NCBI GenBank assembly: GCA_012735455.1
Contig: JAAYHG010000314.1
Coordinates: 1 to 7,657 of the forward strand
Source: Bacillota bacterium
Lineage (GTDB): Bacteria; Bacillota; DTU030; DUMP01
DNA: 7,657 nt
Reading direction: 5' to 3'
Below, piece by piece: positions 1 through 6,872 of the stretch (position 1 is the first letter of the stretch; each line of letters starts with the position of its first letter). The translations under genes were made by a program, and so were the position numbers. The notes under the pieces are model-generated. The model had not been told where the DNA came from. It saw nothing but the letters and a program-made list of their open reading frames with translations, and did no database searches.

Positions 1-1
1 C

Positions 2-1348
2 CTCAACGTGCCGACCCGAGTGGGTTTCCAAACGCCTTTTGTCAACCTTACCTTCGATGTGAACCCACCGGTGCCCATGAAGGGGGAACCGGTGATTGTG
101 GGCGGCAAGAGACAGGACACGGTTTACGGTGATTACCAAGAAGAGATGGATCTTCTCAATATGGCCTTTTGCGAGGTTATGACTGAGGGTGACGCCAAGG
201 GCCGGATCTTTACTTTCCCCATTCCTACCTATAACATCACGCCGGACTTTCCCTGGGGTACACCGGTGGCTGACCGAATTATGGCCATGACAGCCAAGTA
301 TGGCATTCCTTACTTCGCCAATTTCCTGAACTCGGATCTCAAACCGGAGGATGTTCGTTCCATGTGTTGTCGCCTGCGCCTGGATGTGCGCGAGCTCAAG
401 CGCCGTGGGGGCGGTCTTTTTGGGGCCAATCCGCTTACGGGTTCCATTGGCGTGGTGACCATAAACCTGCCGCGTCTGGGCTACTTGGCCAAGGACGAGG
501 GTGAGTTCCTGACACTCCTGGGAGAGAAGATGGACCTGGCAAAGGAGAGCTTGGTCCTCAAGCGCAAGGTTCTAGAGCAGTTCACTGAGCAGGGCCTCTA
601 CCCATACTCGCGCTTCTACCTGCGCCACGTGAAGGAAGGTTTCGGCGGGTACTGGGAAAACCACTTTAATACCATTGGCATCGTGGGTATGCACGAGGCG
701 GCACTGAATCTCCTGGGCGAGGGAATTGAGACAGATACCGGTCACAGCTTTGCTGTCAGGGTGTTGGACTACATGCGCGCCAGGATGCAGGATTACCAGG
801 AGGAGTTGGGCCGACTCTTTAATCTGGAGGCCACTCCGGCAGAGGGTACCAGCTATCGCTTGGCTCGCTTGGACAAGGAGGCCTACCCGGATATCATCAC
901 TGCTGGTGATAGGGAGCCCTACTACACCAACTCCACTCAGCTTCCGGTGAACCACGGCCTTGATCTGTTCACAGCTCTGGAGAACCAAAATGACCTGCAG
1001 CAGAAGTACACTGGGGGTACTGTTTTCCACGCCTTCTTAGGCGAGCGCATAACCGATGTTCGCACCGCGGCTGAGGTTGTCAAGACGGTGTTTAGTAACT
1101 TCCGCCTGCCTTATTTTTCCCTTACACCTACGTTCAGCGTCTGCCCGGAGCATGGGTATCTGACTGGCGAGCAGCCCCTTTGTCCGCAGTGCGGTCGGGA
1201 GACAGAGATTTGGAGCCGAGTGGTGGGCTATTACCGGCCGGTGAAGAACTGGAACAAGGGTAAGAAAGAAGAGTTCCGCGAACGTTGCACCTTCCAAGTG
1301 GAGGTTGACAGAGTGGCTCAAACCCAGGTTGCTGCAGGGAGCGAGTAA
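2..1348 (+). CDS. nrdD: Anaerobic (class III) ribonucleoside-triphosphate reductase, C-terminal part
   Basis: Oxygen-sensitive glycyl-radical enzyme of the cytoplasm that reduces ribonucleoside triphosphates to deoxynucleotides for DNA synthesis without oxygen. The reading frame is open to the left edge, and the residues before the GTG at 8 (Leu-Asn) fit the family motif ending in PTRVGFQTPF, so this is an internal fragment and the GTG is not the start. Numbering from that GTG, a tandem Cys pair (C120-C121, MCCRLRL) lies where the family carries its thiyl-radical cysteine, followed by TGSIGVVTINLPR. Near the C-terminus, CPEH (C379-H382) and CPQC (C392-C395) look like the zinc site. RVVGYYRPV then contains the expected glycyl-radical residue, G407, followed by WNKGKKEEF. 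Families of this type are about 700 residues, so roughly a third, including any ATP-cone domain, lies outside. The activase gene follows 2 nt downstream, which supports the call. Assignment by motif is firm; subtype and electron donor cannot be told. Confidence 0.96.
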   Translation, partial: LNVPTRVGFQTPFVNLTFDVNPPVPMKGEPVIVGGKRQDTVYGDYQEEMDLLNMAFCEVMTEGDAKGRIFTFPIPTYNITPDFPWGTPVADRIMAMTAKYGIPYFANFLNSDLKPEDVRSMCCRLRLDVRELKRRGGGLFGANPLTGSIGVVTINLPRLGYLAKDEGEFLTLLGEKMDLAKESLVLKRKVLEQFTEQGLYPYSRFYLRHVKEGFGGYWENHFNTIGIVGMHEAALNLLGEGIETDTGHSFAVRVLDYMRARMQDYQEELGRLFNLEATPAEGTSYRLARLDKEAYPDIITAGDREPYYTNSTQLPVNHGLDLFTALENQNDLQQKYTGGTVFHAFLGERITDVRTAAEVVKTVFSNFRLPYFSLTPTFSVCPEHGYLTGEQPLCPQCGRETEIWSRVVGYYRPVKNWNKGKKEEFRERCTFQVEVDRVAQTQVAAGSE

Positions 1349-1350
1349 GG

Positions 1351-2046
1351 GTGCGGATTGAGGGAGTACAAGCCGTAAGCTTGGTTGATTATCCCGGTAC
1401 CATTTGCAGCACAGTCTTTCTTGGCGGTTGCAACTTTCGCTGCCCCTTCTGCCATAACGTCGAGTTGGTCTTGAAACCAGGGGGAAAAGAGGTTTGGGCT
1501 TCGGATAAGATAGTGTCCTTTATGGAGCGGCGACGTCGTCTAGTGCCGGCCGTGTGTGTCAGCGGTGGCGAACCCACCCTGGAACCGGCGCTGCCAGGCT
1601 TCTTGCGCCGTCTTAAGACGGCCGGATTCAAGGTGAAGCTGGACACCAACGGCAGCAGGCCCAAGTTGCTGCAATCAATCCTACGCGCTGGACTGGTGGA
1701 CTATGTGGCCATGGACATAAAAGCACCAGCAGCAAAATACAGCCTGCTTACAGGGGGACCGGTGAATCTGGAAGCCATAGCCGCCAGCGTGGATATCATC
1801 AGGGCTGAGGCTCCGGCTTATGAGTTTCGCACCACGTTGGTCCCTGGACTATTGGACGAGGAGGACCTTGTGAGCATTGGAAAAGAGCTAGCCGGGGTAG
1901 AGAAGTATGTTTTGCAGCAGTTTCGGCCCAGCAAACCGCTCCTTGAGCCGGAACTGGAGGACGTGCATCCGTATCCGCTCGAAGTCCTGGAACATGCCGC
2001 CGAGCGTATCCGCGTGTGGATTAGTGATGTTACAGTACGTGGATAA
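1351..2046 (+). CDS. nrdG: Radical-SAM activating protein for anaerobic ribonucleotide reductase
   Basis: Radical-SAM enzyme that uses a [4Fe-4S] cluster and S-adenosylmethionine to place the glycyl radical on NrdD. The 231-residue protein has the cluster motif C-x3-C-x2-C at C27, C31 and C34 (GCNFRCPFCHN), preceded by SLVDYPG (residues 10-16), a common N-terminal signature of NrdG-like activases. A GGE motif for SAM binding is at 72-74 (VCVSGGEPTLE) and KLDTNG is at 96-101. Length fits the longer, roughly 230-residue activase subfamily rather than the shorter E. coli type. The start is GTG, chosen because AGGGAG at 1336-1341 sits 9 nt upstream and the family N-terminus begins here. It starts 2 nt after the nrdD stop, so the pair should be co-transcribed and translationally linked. 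Other radical-SAM activases (for example for pyruvate formate-lyase) share these motifs; the adjacent nrdD decides the assignment. Confidence 0.93.
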   Translation: MRIEGVQAVSLVDYPGTICSTVFLGGCNFRCPFCHNVELVLKPGGKEVWASDKIVSFMERRRRLVPAVCVSGGEPTLEPALPGFLRRLKTAGFKVKLDTNGSRPKLLQSILRAGLVDYVAMDIKAPAAKYSLLTGGPVNLEAIAASVDIIRAEAPAYEFRTTLVPGLLDEEDLVSIGKELAGVEKYVLQQFRPSKPLLEPELEDVHPYPLEVLEHAAERIRVWISDVTVRG

Positions 2047-2051
2047 AAGAG

Positions 2052-2085
2052 ACCACCTCCAAGGCAGAATAACCTTGGAGGTGGT
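2052..2085. terminator. Perfect 13-bp hairpin after nrdG; possible terminator on both strands
   Basis: Arms 2052-2064 (ACCACCTCCAAGG) and 2073-2085 (CCTTGGAGGTGGT) are exact inverted repeats, 8 of 13 pairs G-C, with an 8-nt loop. Wobble and A-T pairs could extend the base by about three pairs. On the plus strand it is followed by TTTAT, a short and imperfect U-tract. On the minus strand it is followed by CTCTTTTAT. It starts 5 nt after the nrdG stop, where a rho-independent terminator would be expected, and it is the only strong hairpin I see for ending the convergent aro transcript. The ATG of the next gene is only 5 nt past the stem, so complete termination here would leave that gene without its ribosome binding site. 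The pairing is directly seen; the termination role is inferred. Confidence 0.65.
2077..2083 (+). promoter_or_regulatory. Shine-Dalgarno sequence buried in the hairpin stem
   Basis: GGAGGTG lies with its GGAGG core 9 nt before the ATG at 2091, an excellent ribosome binding site that fixes the start of the 103-codon gene. All seven bases are paired with CACCTCC (2055-2061) in the 5' arm of the hairpin, which resembles the 3' end of 16S rRNA. When the hairpin is folded the site should be inaccessible. A ribosome paused at the nrdG stop (2044-2046) would be expected to cover the lower part of the 5' arm and could expose it. Sequence and pairing are seen; regulation is inferred. Confidence 0.7.
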
Positions 2086-2090
2086 TTTAT

Positions 2091-2402
2091 ATGGCGCGCA
2101 TCATCGCTATCTTCCCGCGCCAAGACCAGGCTAGTGGCGCTATTGACACCTTGAAAAACTACGGCTTTACCCGGGACAAAATGATCGTCTCTAGCTTTGG
2201 ACCAGTTGAGCCAACGGGGGCAGGTGTTGTGGCCGATCTACAAACGGAACAGGATGAGATTGGGGTTGAGTCGCCTTTGGCCAACACTATTGGCGGAGAT
2301 ACCCAAGGGATAGTCATCTCCATGGAGGTACCTAAGCGGGACATCAACCAGCTGCGCGAGCTCTTGGAGCAGAGTGGGGCTACCGACATTCGCCTAGAGT
2401 AA
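2091..2402 (+). CDS. Small conserved-looking protein of unknown function (103 aa)
   Basis: I do not recognise this gene with certainty. The 103-residue acidic protein has no signal peptide, membrane segment or cysteine. Its pattern suggests a compact alpha/beta fold: a strand (ARIIAIF, 2-8), a helix ending at GF (about 12-26), a strand (MIVSSF), a Gly/Pro-rich and acidic middle, a strand (GIVISMEVP, about 73-81), a helix (about 83-94) and a final strand (TDIRL). This resembles small ferredoxin-like domains such as those in general stress protein 17M/YflT-like proteins, but that is a guess from shape. Reality is supported by an ATG with a strong GGAGG site, a full-length frame and amphipathic composition. 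It is the third plus-strand gene after nrdDG, yet is separated from them by a hairpin that contains its ribosome binding site. Its last 23 nt overlap the 3' end of aroA on the other strand. Confidence 0.75.
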   Translation: MARIIAIFPRQDQASGAIDTLKNYGFTRDKMIVSSFGPVEPTGAGVVADLQTEQDEIGVESPLANTIGGDTQGIVISMEVPKRDINQLRELLEQSGATDIRLE

Positions 2403-3690
2403 TCTTCCCGGGCAAGAGGGAGAAGAAGCCAGGGAAAGATATATCCACACACTCAGCGCTCGTAATAGTGACAGGCCCTTTAGCACCAAGCGCCGCCACA
2501 GCTAAAGCCATGGCCAGGCGGTGATCGCCGTGGCTGTTCACTACACCGCCGCGGAGTGGGCGGCCGCGAACGACAAGCCCGTCAGGTAACTCATGAATGT
2601 CGGCCCCCAGGGTAGAGAGTTCTTGGGCTAGGGCGGTGATGCGGTCGCTTTCTTTAATCCGCAGTTCCATCGCGTTCTTAATTACAGTTTCCCCTTGGGC
2701 GTAGCAGGCAGCGACGGCCAATACAGGCAGTTCGTCAATCAGACGCGGGATGAGGGAACCTGCGATCAACGTTCCCTTAAGCGGTCGAGACTCGATGCTG
2801 ATGTCAGCACGGGGTTCGCCGCTTTCTTCATATCGGTTGGTTATTTCAAGTTGTACTCCCATGGCGGTTAGGACGTCCAGGATACCAGAGCGAGATGGAT
2901 TTAGGCCTACGCCCTGAACTGTAAGGCAGCTGCCTGGAATGATGGCTGCAGCCACGAGGAAAAAGGCGGCAGCGGAGATGTCTCCGGGCACCAACACCGT
3001 TTGCGCTGTAAGCCGGCGGCCTCCTTTAACGGGAATGGTGGTGCGGGTGCCATGCTGGTGTAGCGATACACCAAAATGCCGTAGCATGCGTTCGGTGTGG
3101 TCCCGGGAGGGAGCAGGCTCCTCAATGCTGGTTTCACCCTGGGCATAAAGCCCCGCCAAGAGCAGTGCGGATTTGAGTTGAGCCGAGGCCACTGGTAGCC
3201 TAAAGACTCCTCCCTGAAGGTTACCGCCGCGCACGGTGAGCGGAAGCATGGTATTCTTCCGGCGGCCTAGGAACTGAGCTCCCATGGCCGCAAGGGGCTT
3301 GGTTACCCGTCCCATGGGACGACGGCGCAGCGAGGCGTCTCCGCTTAAGGTGGCGGTGAAAGGCAGGCCTGCCAAAAGTCCCAAGAGTAGCCGCGCTGTT
3401 GTGCCGGAATTGCCAGCGTAAAGGATGTCCTGGGGCTCCTTAAGACCATATAACCCTCGGCCCTGAACTGTGGCTGGGGCACTACCTTCCAGACCACTGC
3501 AGGAGACTCCCAGAGCTGTAAGGCAGTGCGCTGTACATAGGCAGTCGGCGCTGGCGAGGAAGTTGTGTATTGTAGTTGTCCCCTCGGCGATGGCACCTAG
3601 GAGTAGGGCGCGGTGCGAGACGGACTTGTCGCCGGGTACGGTTATGCTACCACTTATGGATGTAGTGACAGGCTGCACAGTTACGTCCAT
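2380..3690 (-). CDS. aroA: 3-phosphoshikimate 1-carboxyvinyltransferase (EPSP synthase)
   Basis: Joins shikimate 3-phosphate and phosphoenolpyruvate to give EPSP, the sixth step towards chorismate. The full 436-residue length is normal for the family. Visible motifs are PGDKSVSHRA (K22, S23, R27), AGNSGTTARL (93-102), LRRRPM (R125), SAQLKSALL (S170-K174, with Q172), RDHTERML (197-204), IDELPVLAVAA with the expected catalytic aspartate D320, LRIKESDR (E348) and HGDHRLAM near the end. The DKS, NSGTT and SAQ motifs resemble the Bacillus/Agrobacterium (class II) group more than the E. coli type. The ATG is preceded by GGAGGG (3698-3703) at 7 nt, and the gene starts inside the last 10 nt of aroB, so translation is probably coupled. 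It is the last gene of the aro cluster. Its stop lies within the 3' end of the convergent small gene, and no terminator directly follows it. Confidence 0.97.
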   Translation of the reverse strand: MDVTVQPVTTSISGSITVPGDKSVSHRALLLGAIAEGTTTIHNFLASADCLCTAHCLTALGVSCSGLEGSAPATVQGRGLYGLKEPQDILYAGNSGTTARLLLGLLAGLPFTATLSGDASLRRRPMGRVTKPLAAMGAQFLGRRKNTMLPLTVRGGNLQGGVFRLPVASAQLKSALLLAGLYAQGETSIEEPAPSRDHTERMLRHFGVSLHQHGTRTTIPVKGGRRLTAQTVLVPGDISAAAFFLVAAAIIPGSCLTVQGVGLNPSRSGILDVLTAMGVQLEITNRYEESGEPRADISIESRPLKGTLIAGSLIPRLIDELPVLAVAACYAQGETVIKNAMELRIKESDRITALAQELSTLGADIHELPDGLVVRGRPLRGGVVNSHGDHRLAMALAVAALGAKGPVTITSAECVDISFPGFFSLLPGKITLGECR

Positions 3691-4757
3691 TTAAGGTCCC
3701 TCCAGAGGCGTTCAACCTCCGTCTCGGCCACCTGCACCATCCGGCATTGACCCAGATCTACAGGTAGGGCAAAACGCAGAACCCCATTCTTTACTTTTTT
3801 GTCTCGGTAGAACAGGGGCCTGGCCACTGCCCAGGGAACGGGGCTTAGCTGCGGATTGGCCAGACCAGCACGGCTAAGTAGTGCCGCCACCCTCGCCTGA
3901 ACATCTGTCCCTATAAGCCCTAGGCGCTGGGCCAGTTCCGTTTCTGCCAGGATACCTAGGGCCACCGCTTCGCCATGACGCAGGGTAAACTGGCTGGCCG
4001 CCTCTAATACGTGGCCTACGGTGTGGCCGAAGTTAAGCCAGGAGCGGTGTTCTTCCTCACGCTCGTCCGCCGCCACAACCTGGGCTTTTAGAGTGAGGCA
4101 GCTCTCGATCACAGTGGTCAGGACAGTCTCGTCCTGAGCTAGGAGAACGGGCAGATTGTACTCCAAGTAGGTAAAGAAGGCGGCATCCAGGATGATACCG
4201 TATTTTATGATCTCGCCCAGGGCCGCGGTAAACTCCCTTCTTGGCAGGGAGCTTAAGGTCTTGGGATCCGCAACCACCAAACGAGGTTGGTGGAAGGAGC
4301 CTACCAGGTTCTTACCCTGGGGCAGGTTGATAGCTACTTTGCCGCCCACCGCGCTGTCCACCTGGGCTAGAAGAGAGGTGGGAACTTGGACAAAGGGTAG
4401 GCCGCGCAGGTAGGTGGCGGCCAGGAAACCGGCGGCATCGCCTACCACGCCTCCGCCCAGGGCAATCACCACCGAAGAGCGATCTAGAGCGGCGCTGACA
4501 GCGCTGCTGTAAAGGTGTGCGGTCCAGCCGAGAGACTTAGCCTCTTCGCCGGCAGGCAGGGTGACCAGAATGGGGAGGAAGCCTGCCGCACTGAGGCTGC
4601 TCTTGACCTGGCCGGCCCAAAGTGGTGCCACGTTGGTGTCGCTAACCACCATGGTCTTTCCCTTAAGGCCCAGTGTCTGCAACGCAAATCCTAAGTCTTT
4701 TAGGGCATTCGAGCGAATCATTATTTCATAGCTTCGTGAACCGAGATTCACGTACAT
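3681..4757 (-). CDS. aroB: 3-dehydroquinate synthase
   Basis: Converts DAHP to 3-dehydroquinate, the second step of the shikimate pathway, using NAD+ and a divalent metal (usually Zn2+ or Co2+). The 358-residue protein has the usual length. Motifs include GGGVVGD (101-107, NAD binding), PTSLLAQVDSAVGGK (126-140), GKNLVGSFHQP (148-158) and LGEIIKYG, in which E182 is the expected first metal ligand. LNFGHTVGH and RHGEAVALG supply H245 and H261 as the other ligands. The ATG is supported by GAGGAA (4763-4768) 5 nt upstream, and an in-frame TGA lies a few codons further upstream, which excludes a much longer protein. It follows aroC after 70 nt and runs 10 nt into aroA. No missing key residue or truncation is visible. 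Confidence 0.97.
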   Translation of the reverse strand: MYVNLGSRSYEIMIRSNALKDLGFALQTLGLKGKTMVVSDTNVAPLWAGQVKSSLSAAGFLPILVTLPAGEEAKSLGWTAHLYSSAVSAALDRSSVVIALGGGVVGDAAGFLAATYLRGLPFVQVPTSLLAQVDSAVGGKVAINLPQGKNLVGSFHQPRLVVADPKTLSSLPRREFTAALGEIIKYGIILDAAFFTYLEYNLPVLLAQDETVLTTVIESCLTLKAQVVAADEREEEHRSWLNFGHTVGHVLEAASQFTLRHGEAVALGILAETELAQRLGLIGTDVQARVAALLSRAGLANPQLSPVPWAVARPLFYRDKKVKNGVLRFALPVDLGQCRMVQVAETEVERLWRDLKWT

Positions 4758-4827
4758 TGCTTTTCCTCGCTTTCAAGTAGGGGTCCCTTCTAGTGAGTAC
4801 CATACCACCCCGGCCTGTCCCACAACT
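4758..4827. other. 70-nt gap between aroC and aroB, no gene seen
   Basis: This is the only sizeable gap within the aro cluster. Apart from the aroB ribosome binding site at 4763-4768, I see no strong hairpin with a T-run, no convincing promoter and no small open frame with its own binding site. In many bacteria a shikimate kinase gene (aroK) lies between aroC and aroB; nothing resembling a remnant of it can be read here. Confidence 0.6.
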
Positions 4828-6003
4828 CTATTCTGGCCAGGTCCTTAGCTGGTCAGAATACCGGTTCCAGGCTGTCTTAATCTCTTCCAGTGTGTCTCCG
4901 CCGAGCTTTTCCAACACTGCCTGTGCTAGCTCCCAGGCTACTGCGGCCTCACCCACTACGCAGGCAGCGGGAACGGCGCAGGTGTCGGAGCGTTCTACGG
5001 CAGCAGGAACAGCTTCCTTAGTCTTTATGTTTACGCTGGGGAGGGGGTTTTTCAGCAGGGTGGGAATGGGTTTTACAGCAGCGGTCAGAACCAGGGTTTC
5101 ACCGTTGGTGATGCCGCCCTCCAGCCCCCCCGCGTGGTTGCTGGAGCGGTAAAAGCCGCGTTCAGCCGAGTAGAAAATTGCATCGTGGGTGGAGGAACCG
5201 AGCTGAGTGGTACCGGCGAAGCCATCCCCGACAACTACCCCCTTGACACTGGGTATAGAGAGTAGAGCCTGGCCAAGCCGCCCGTCCAGACGCCGATCCC
5301 ACTCTACATAGCTGCCCAAGCCAGGCGGGAGACCAGCTGCGTGAATGACAAAGGTGCCGCCCAGGCTGTCACCCTTCTCCCTGGCCGCTTCGATTGCGGC
5401 CAACATGGCTTTTTCTGCTTCTGTGCAAGGTGTTAAGACCGGGGAGGCGGAAACTGCTTTCCTCAGTTCCTGTAAGGTTAACTTATTGGCACCTTCAGTA
5501 GGTACATGCACCGTACCGATACTTGCCACATATCCGGCGACAGCGACACCCAGTTGGGTCAGAAACTGTCTGGCCAGAGTACCCACCGCAACGCGGGTGG
5601 CGGTGGTGCGCGCGCTGGCACGTTCTAGAACGTTGCGCAAGGCCTGAAAGCCATACTTTTGGCCGCCAGCCAGGTCAGCGTGGCCTGGCCTCGGTGCTAT
5701 AACTTGTCGCCCGGATCTTAAGGGTCCTTCAAGTGCCAGGTAATCCTGCCAGTTGACCCAGTCGCGGTTAGTGATCTTGAGAGCGATGGGACTACCTAGG
5801 GTTAAGCCACCGCGCACTCCACTTAGAATTTCTATTTTGTCGGCCTCTATTATGCGGCTGCGCTCGCCTCGTCCGGCCACCTTTTGCCGCCTTGCCAGTT
5901 CCCGATTAATTTCTTTACTGGATATAGTTATCCCAGCGGGAAAACCTTCAATAATGGCTGTTAGGGCTGGGCCATGGGATTCTCCGGCTGTAAGAAACCG
6001 CAC
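4828..6003 (-). CDS. aroC: Chorismate synthase
   Basis: Performs the last step of the common aromatic pathway: trans-elimination of phosphate from EPSP to give chorismate, using reduced FMN. The 391-residue protein matches the roughly 390-residue Gram-positive form, longer than the E. coli protein. Motifs are GESHG (7-11, H10 in the active site), GRGERSRIIEAD (44-55), RPGHADLAG (105-113, with H108), KYG (116-118) and RNVLERASAR (123-132), then GGLEGGITNGE and RSDTCAVPAA nearer the C-terminus. Many homologues read ARETA after the ERASAR block; here it is ARTTA (T133). The start is GTG (6001-6003), chosen because the family N-terminus begins exactly here and GGGGAG (6010-6015) lies 6 nt upstream. 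It begins 2 nt after the tyrA stop. Reduced FMN must come from an unlinked source; no flavin reductase domain is present. Confidence 0.97.
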   Translation of the reverse strand: MRFLTAGESHGPALTAIIEGFPAGITISSKEINRELARRQKVAGRGERSRIIEADKIEILSGVRGGLTLGSPIALKITNRDWVNWQDYLALEGPLRSGRQVIAPRPGHADLAGGQKYGFQALRNVLERASARTTATRVAVGTLARQFLTQLGVAVAGYVASIGTVHVPTEGANKLTLQELRKAVSASPVLTPCTEAEKAMLAAIEAAREKGDSLGGTFVIHAAGLPPGLGSYVEWDRRLDGRLGQALLSIPSVKGVVVGDGFAGTTQLGSSTHDAIFYSAERGFYRSSNHAGGLEGGITNGETLVLTAAVKPIPTLLKNPLPSVNIKTKEAVPAAVERSDTCAVPAACVVGEAAVAWELAQAVLEKLGGDTLEEIKTAWNRYSDQLRTWPE

Positions 6004-6005
6004 CT

Positions 6006-6872
6006 TTATCTCCCCCGAGCTCTCTTAAACTGCGAACGGGTAGCCTGAGCCTGGGCAAAGAGAGTCTCTAGCTCAGCCCCAGCGCTTGCTGCAATCAAAG
6101 AGCGAATGGTCATTAATTGCTCGCTAAAATGATCCAATGCCGTTAGAATGGCCTGCTTATTGGCCAGACATATATCGCGCCACATAACTGGGCTTCCCAG
6201 GGCCACGCGGGTGGTGTCGGCGAACCCTCCGGCGCTGTAGCGTGAAAAATCACTAGCTAGCTCTGCTGCCGCCTTTACCAGGGTTACAGCGCTCAGGTGA
6301 GGCAGGTGGCTGGTTGCAGCTACCAGTTGGTCGTGCTCTGCGGCAGAAAGCAAGACTGGTTCGGCTCCAGCTCTGCGCACCAGTTCTGCTACTAAGGCGA
6401 CAGAATCGGCTCGACAGGAGGCTGAAGGGGTAAGAATATACTTGGCCCTATGAAAAAGGCCCCGTCGTGCTGCCAGGGAACCAGACGTTTCCGCCCCGGC
6501 CAGGGGGTGGCCGCCGACAAAATCCACCCCAGGCGGCAAAGAAGTTGTCCAAGCGTTTAGCACCGGGGCCTTTACGCTGCCCACGTCAGCTATGACCTGT
6601 CCCCTCTTGAGGATCGGGCCAAGGCGAGCAGCCAGGTCACAAGCAGCCTGTACTGGTGTGGCCACGAGTACCAGCTCAGCCTCGTGTACTGCTTCCTCCG
6701 GTGAGGATGCCTGATACTGGATTATCCCACGTTCTAGGGCCAGCGTGAGCGTAGCGGTGTCAATATCCCATCCCACCACCTCCGCTACAGCCCCTGTTGC
6801 CAACCAGTCCAGCGCCAGAGAGCCACCTATGAGCCCGGTGCCGATCAAGGCCATGCGTTGCACCAGTCTCAT
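6006..6872 (-). CDS. tyrA: Prephenate dehydrogenase
   Basis: Oxidatively decarboxylates prephenate to 4-hydroxyphenylpyruvate on the tyrosine branch. The 288-residue protein opens with a Rossmann motif GTGLIGGS (11-18). An acidic residue follows the second strand (WDID, D35/D37), favouring NAD+ over NADP+. DVGSVK (95-100, S98) and [12 protein letters not shown] (119-130, with catalytic-type H121) follow, then SHLPHLSA (187-194) in the helical dimerisation domain. It is shorter than the B. subtilis enzyme and shows no C-terminal ACT domain, so tyrosine feedback through such a domain is not expected. No chorismate mutase domain is fused. The ATG overlaps the aroF stop as ATGA (6869-6872) with no clear Shine-Dalgarno, which suggests translational re-initiation; a second Met (M7, 6852-6854) directly before the Rossmann strand is a possible alternative start. 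An arogenate or cyclohexadienyl dehydrogenase specificity cannot be excluded. Confidence 0.94.
   Translation of the reverse strand: MRLVQRMALIGTGLIGGSLALDWLATGAVAEVVGWDIDTATLTLALERGIIQYQASSPEEAVHEAELVLVATPVQAACDLAARLGPILKRGQVIADVGSVKAPVLNAWTTSLPPGVDFVGGHPLAGAETSGSLAARRGLFHRAKYILTPSASCRADSVALVAELVRRAGAEPVLLSAAEHDQLVAATSHLPHLSAVTLVKAAAELASDFSRYSAGGFADTTRVALGSPVMWRDICLANKQAILTALDHFSEQLMTIRSLIAASAGAELETLFAQAQATRSQFKRARGR

Noticed and set aside
8..10. GTG as the start codon of nrdD
   Set aside because: The frame stays open to the window edge, and the residues on both sides of it belong to a conserved internal NrdD motif. The fragment also lacks about a third of the family length.
572..1030. 152-codon open frame antisense to nrdD
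   Set aside because: It lies wholly within a well-supported gene in another frame, has no recognisable motif, and is explained by the GC-rich codon pattern of nrdD.
2020..2050. A/T-rich stretch at the end of nrdG (TTACAG, GATAAA) considered as a promoter for the small gene
   Set aside because: The two boxes are poor matches and too close together for a sigma-70-type promoter, so the evidence is too weak to list.
1907..2134. 75-codon plus-strand frame crossing the end of nrdG and the hairpin
   Set aside because: It overlaps nrdG and the small gene in another frame, has no ribosome binding site, and would translate through the hairpin without resembling any protein.
2404..2413. Short near-palindrome around CCCGGG just inside the 3' end of aroA, considered as the aro terminator
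   Set aside because: The stem is only a few pairs without a useful loop and no T-run follows on the minus strand.
4793..6028. Several open frames of 90-120 codons on the plus strand opposite aroC
   Set aside because: They are antisense shadows of a gene with full family motifs, and their compositions are low in meaningful protein pattern. No ribosome binding sites support them.
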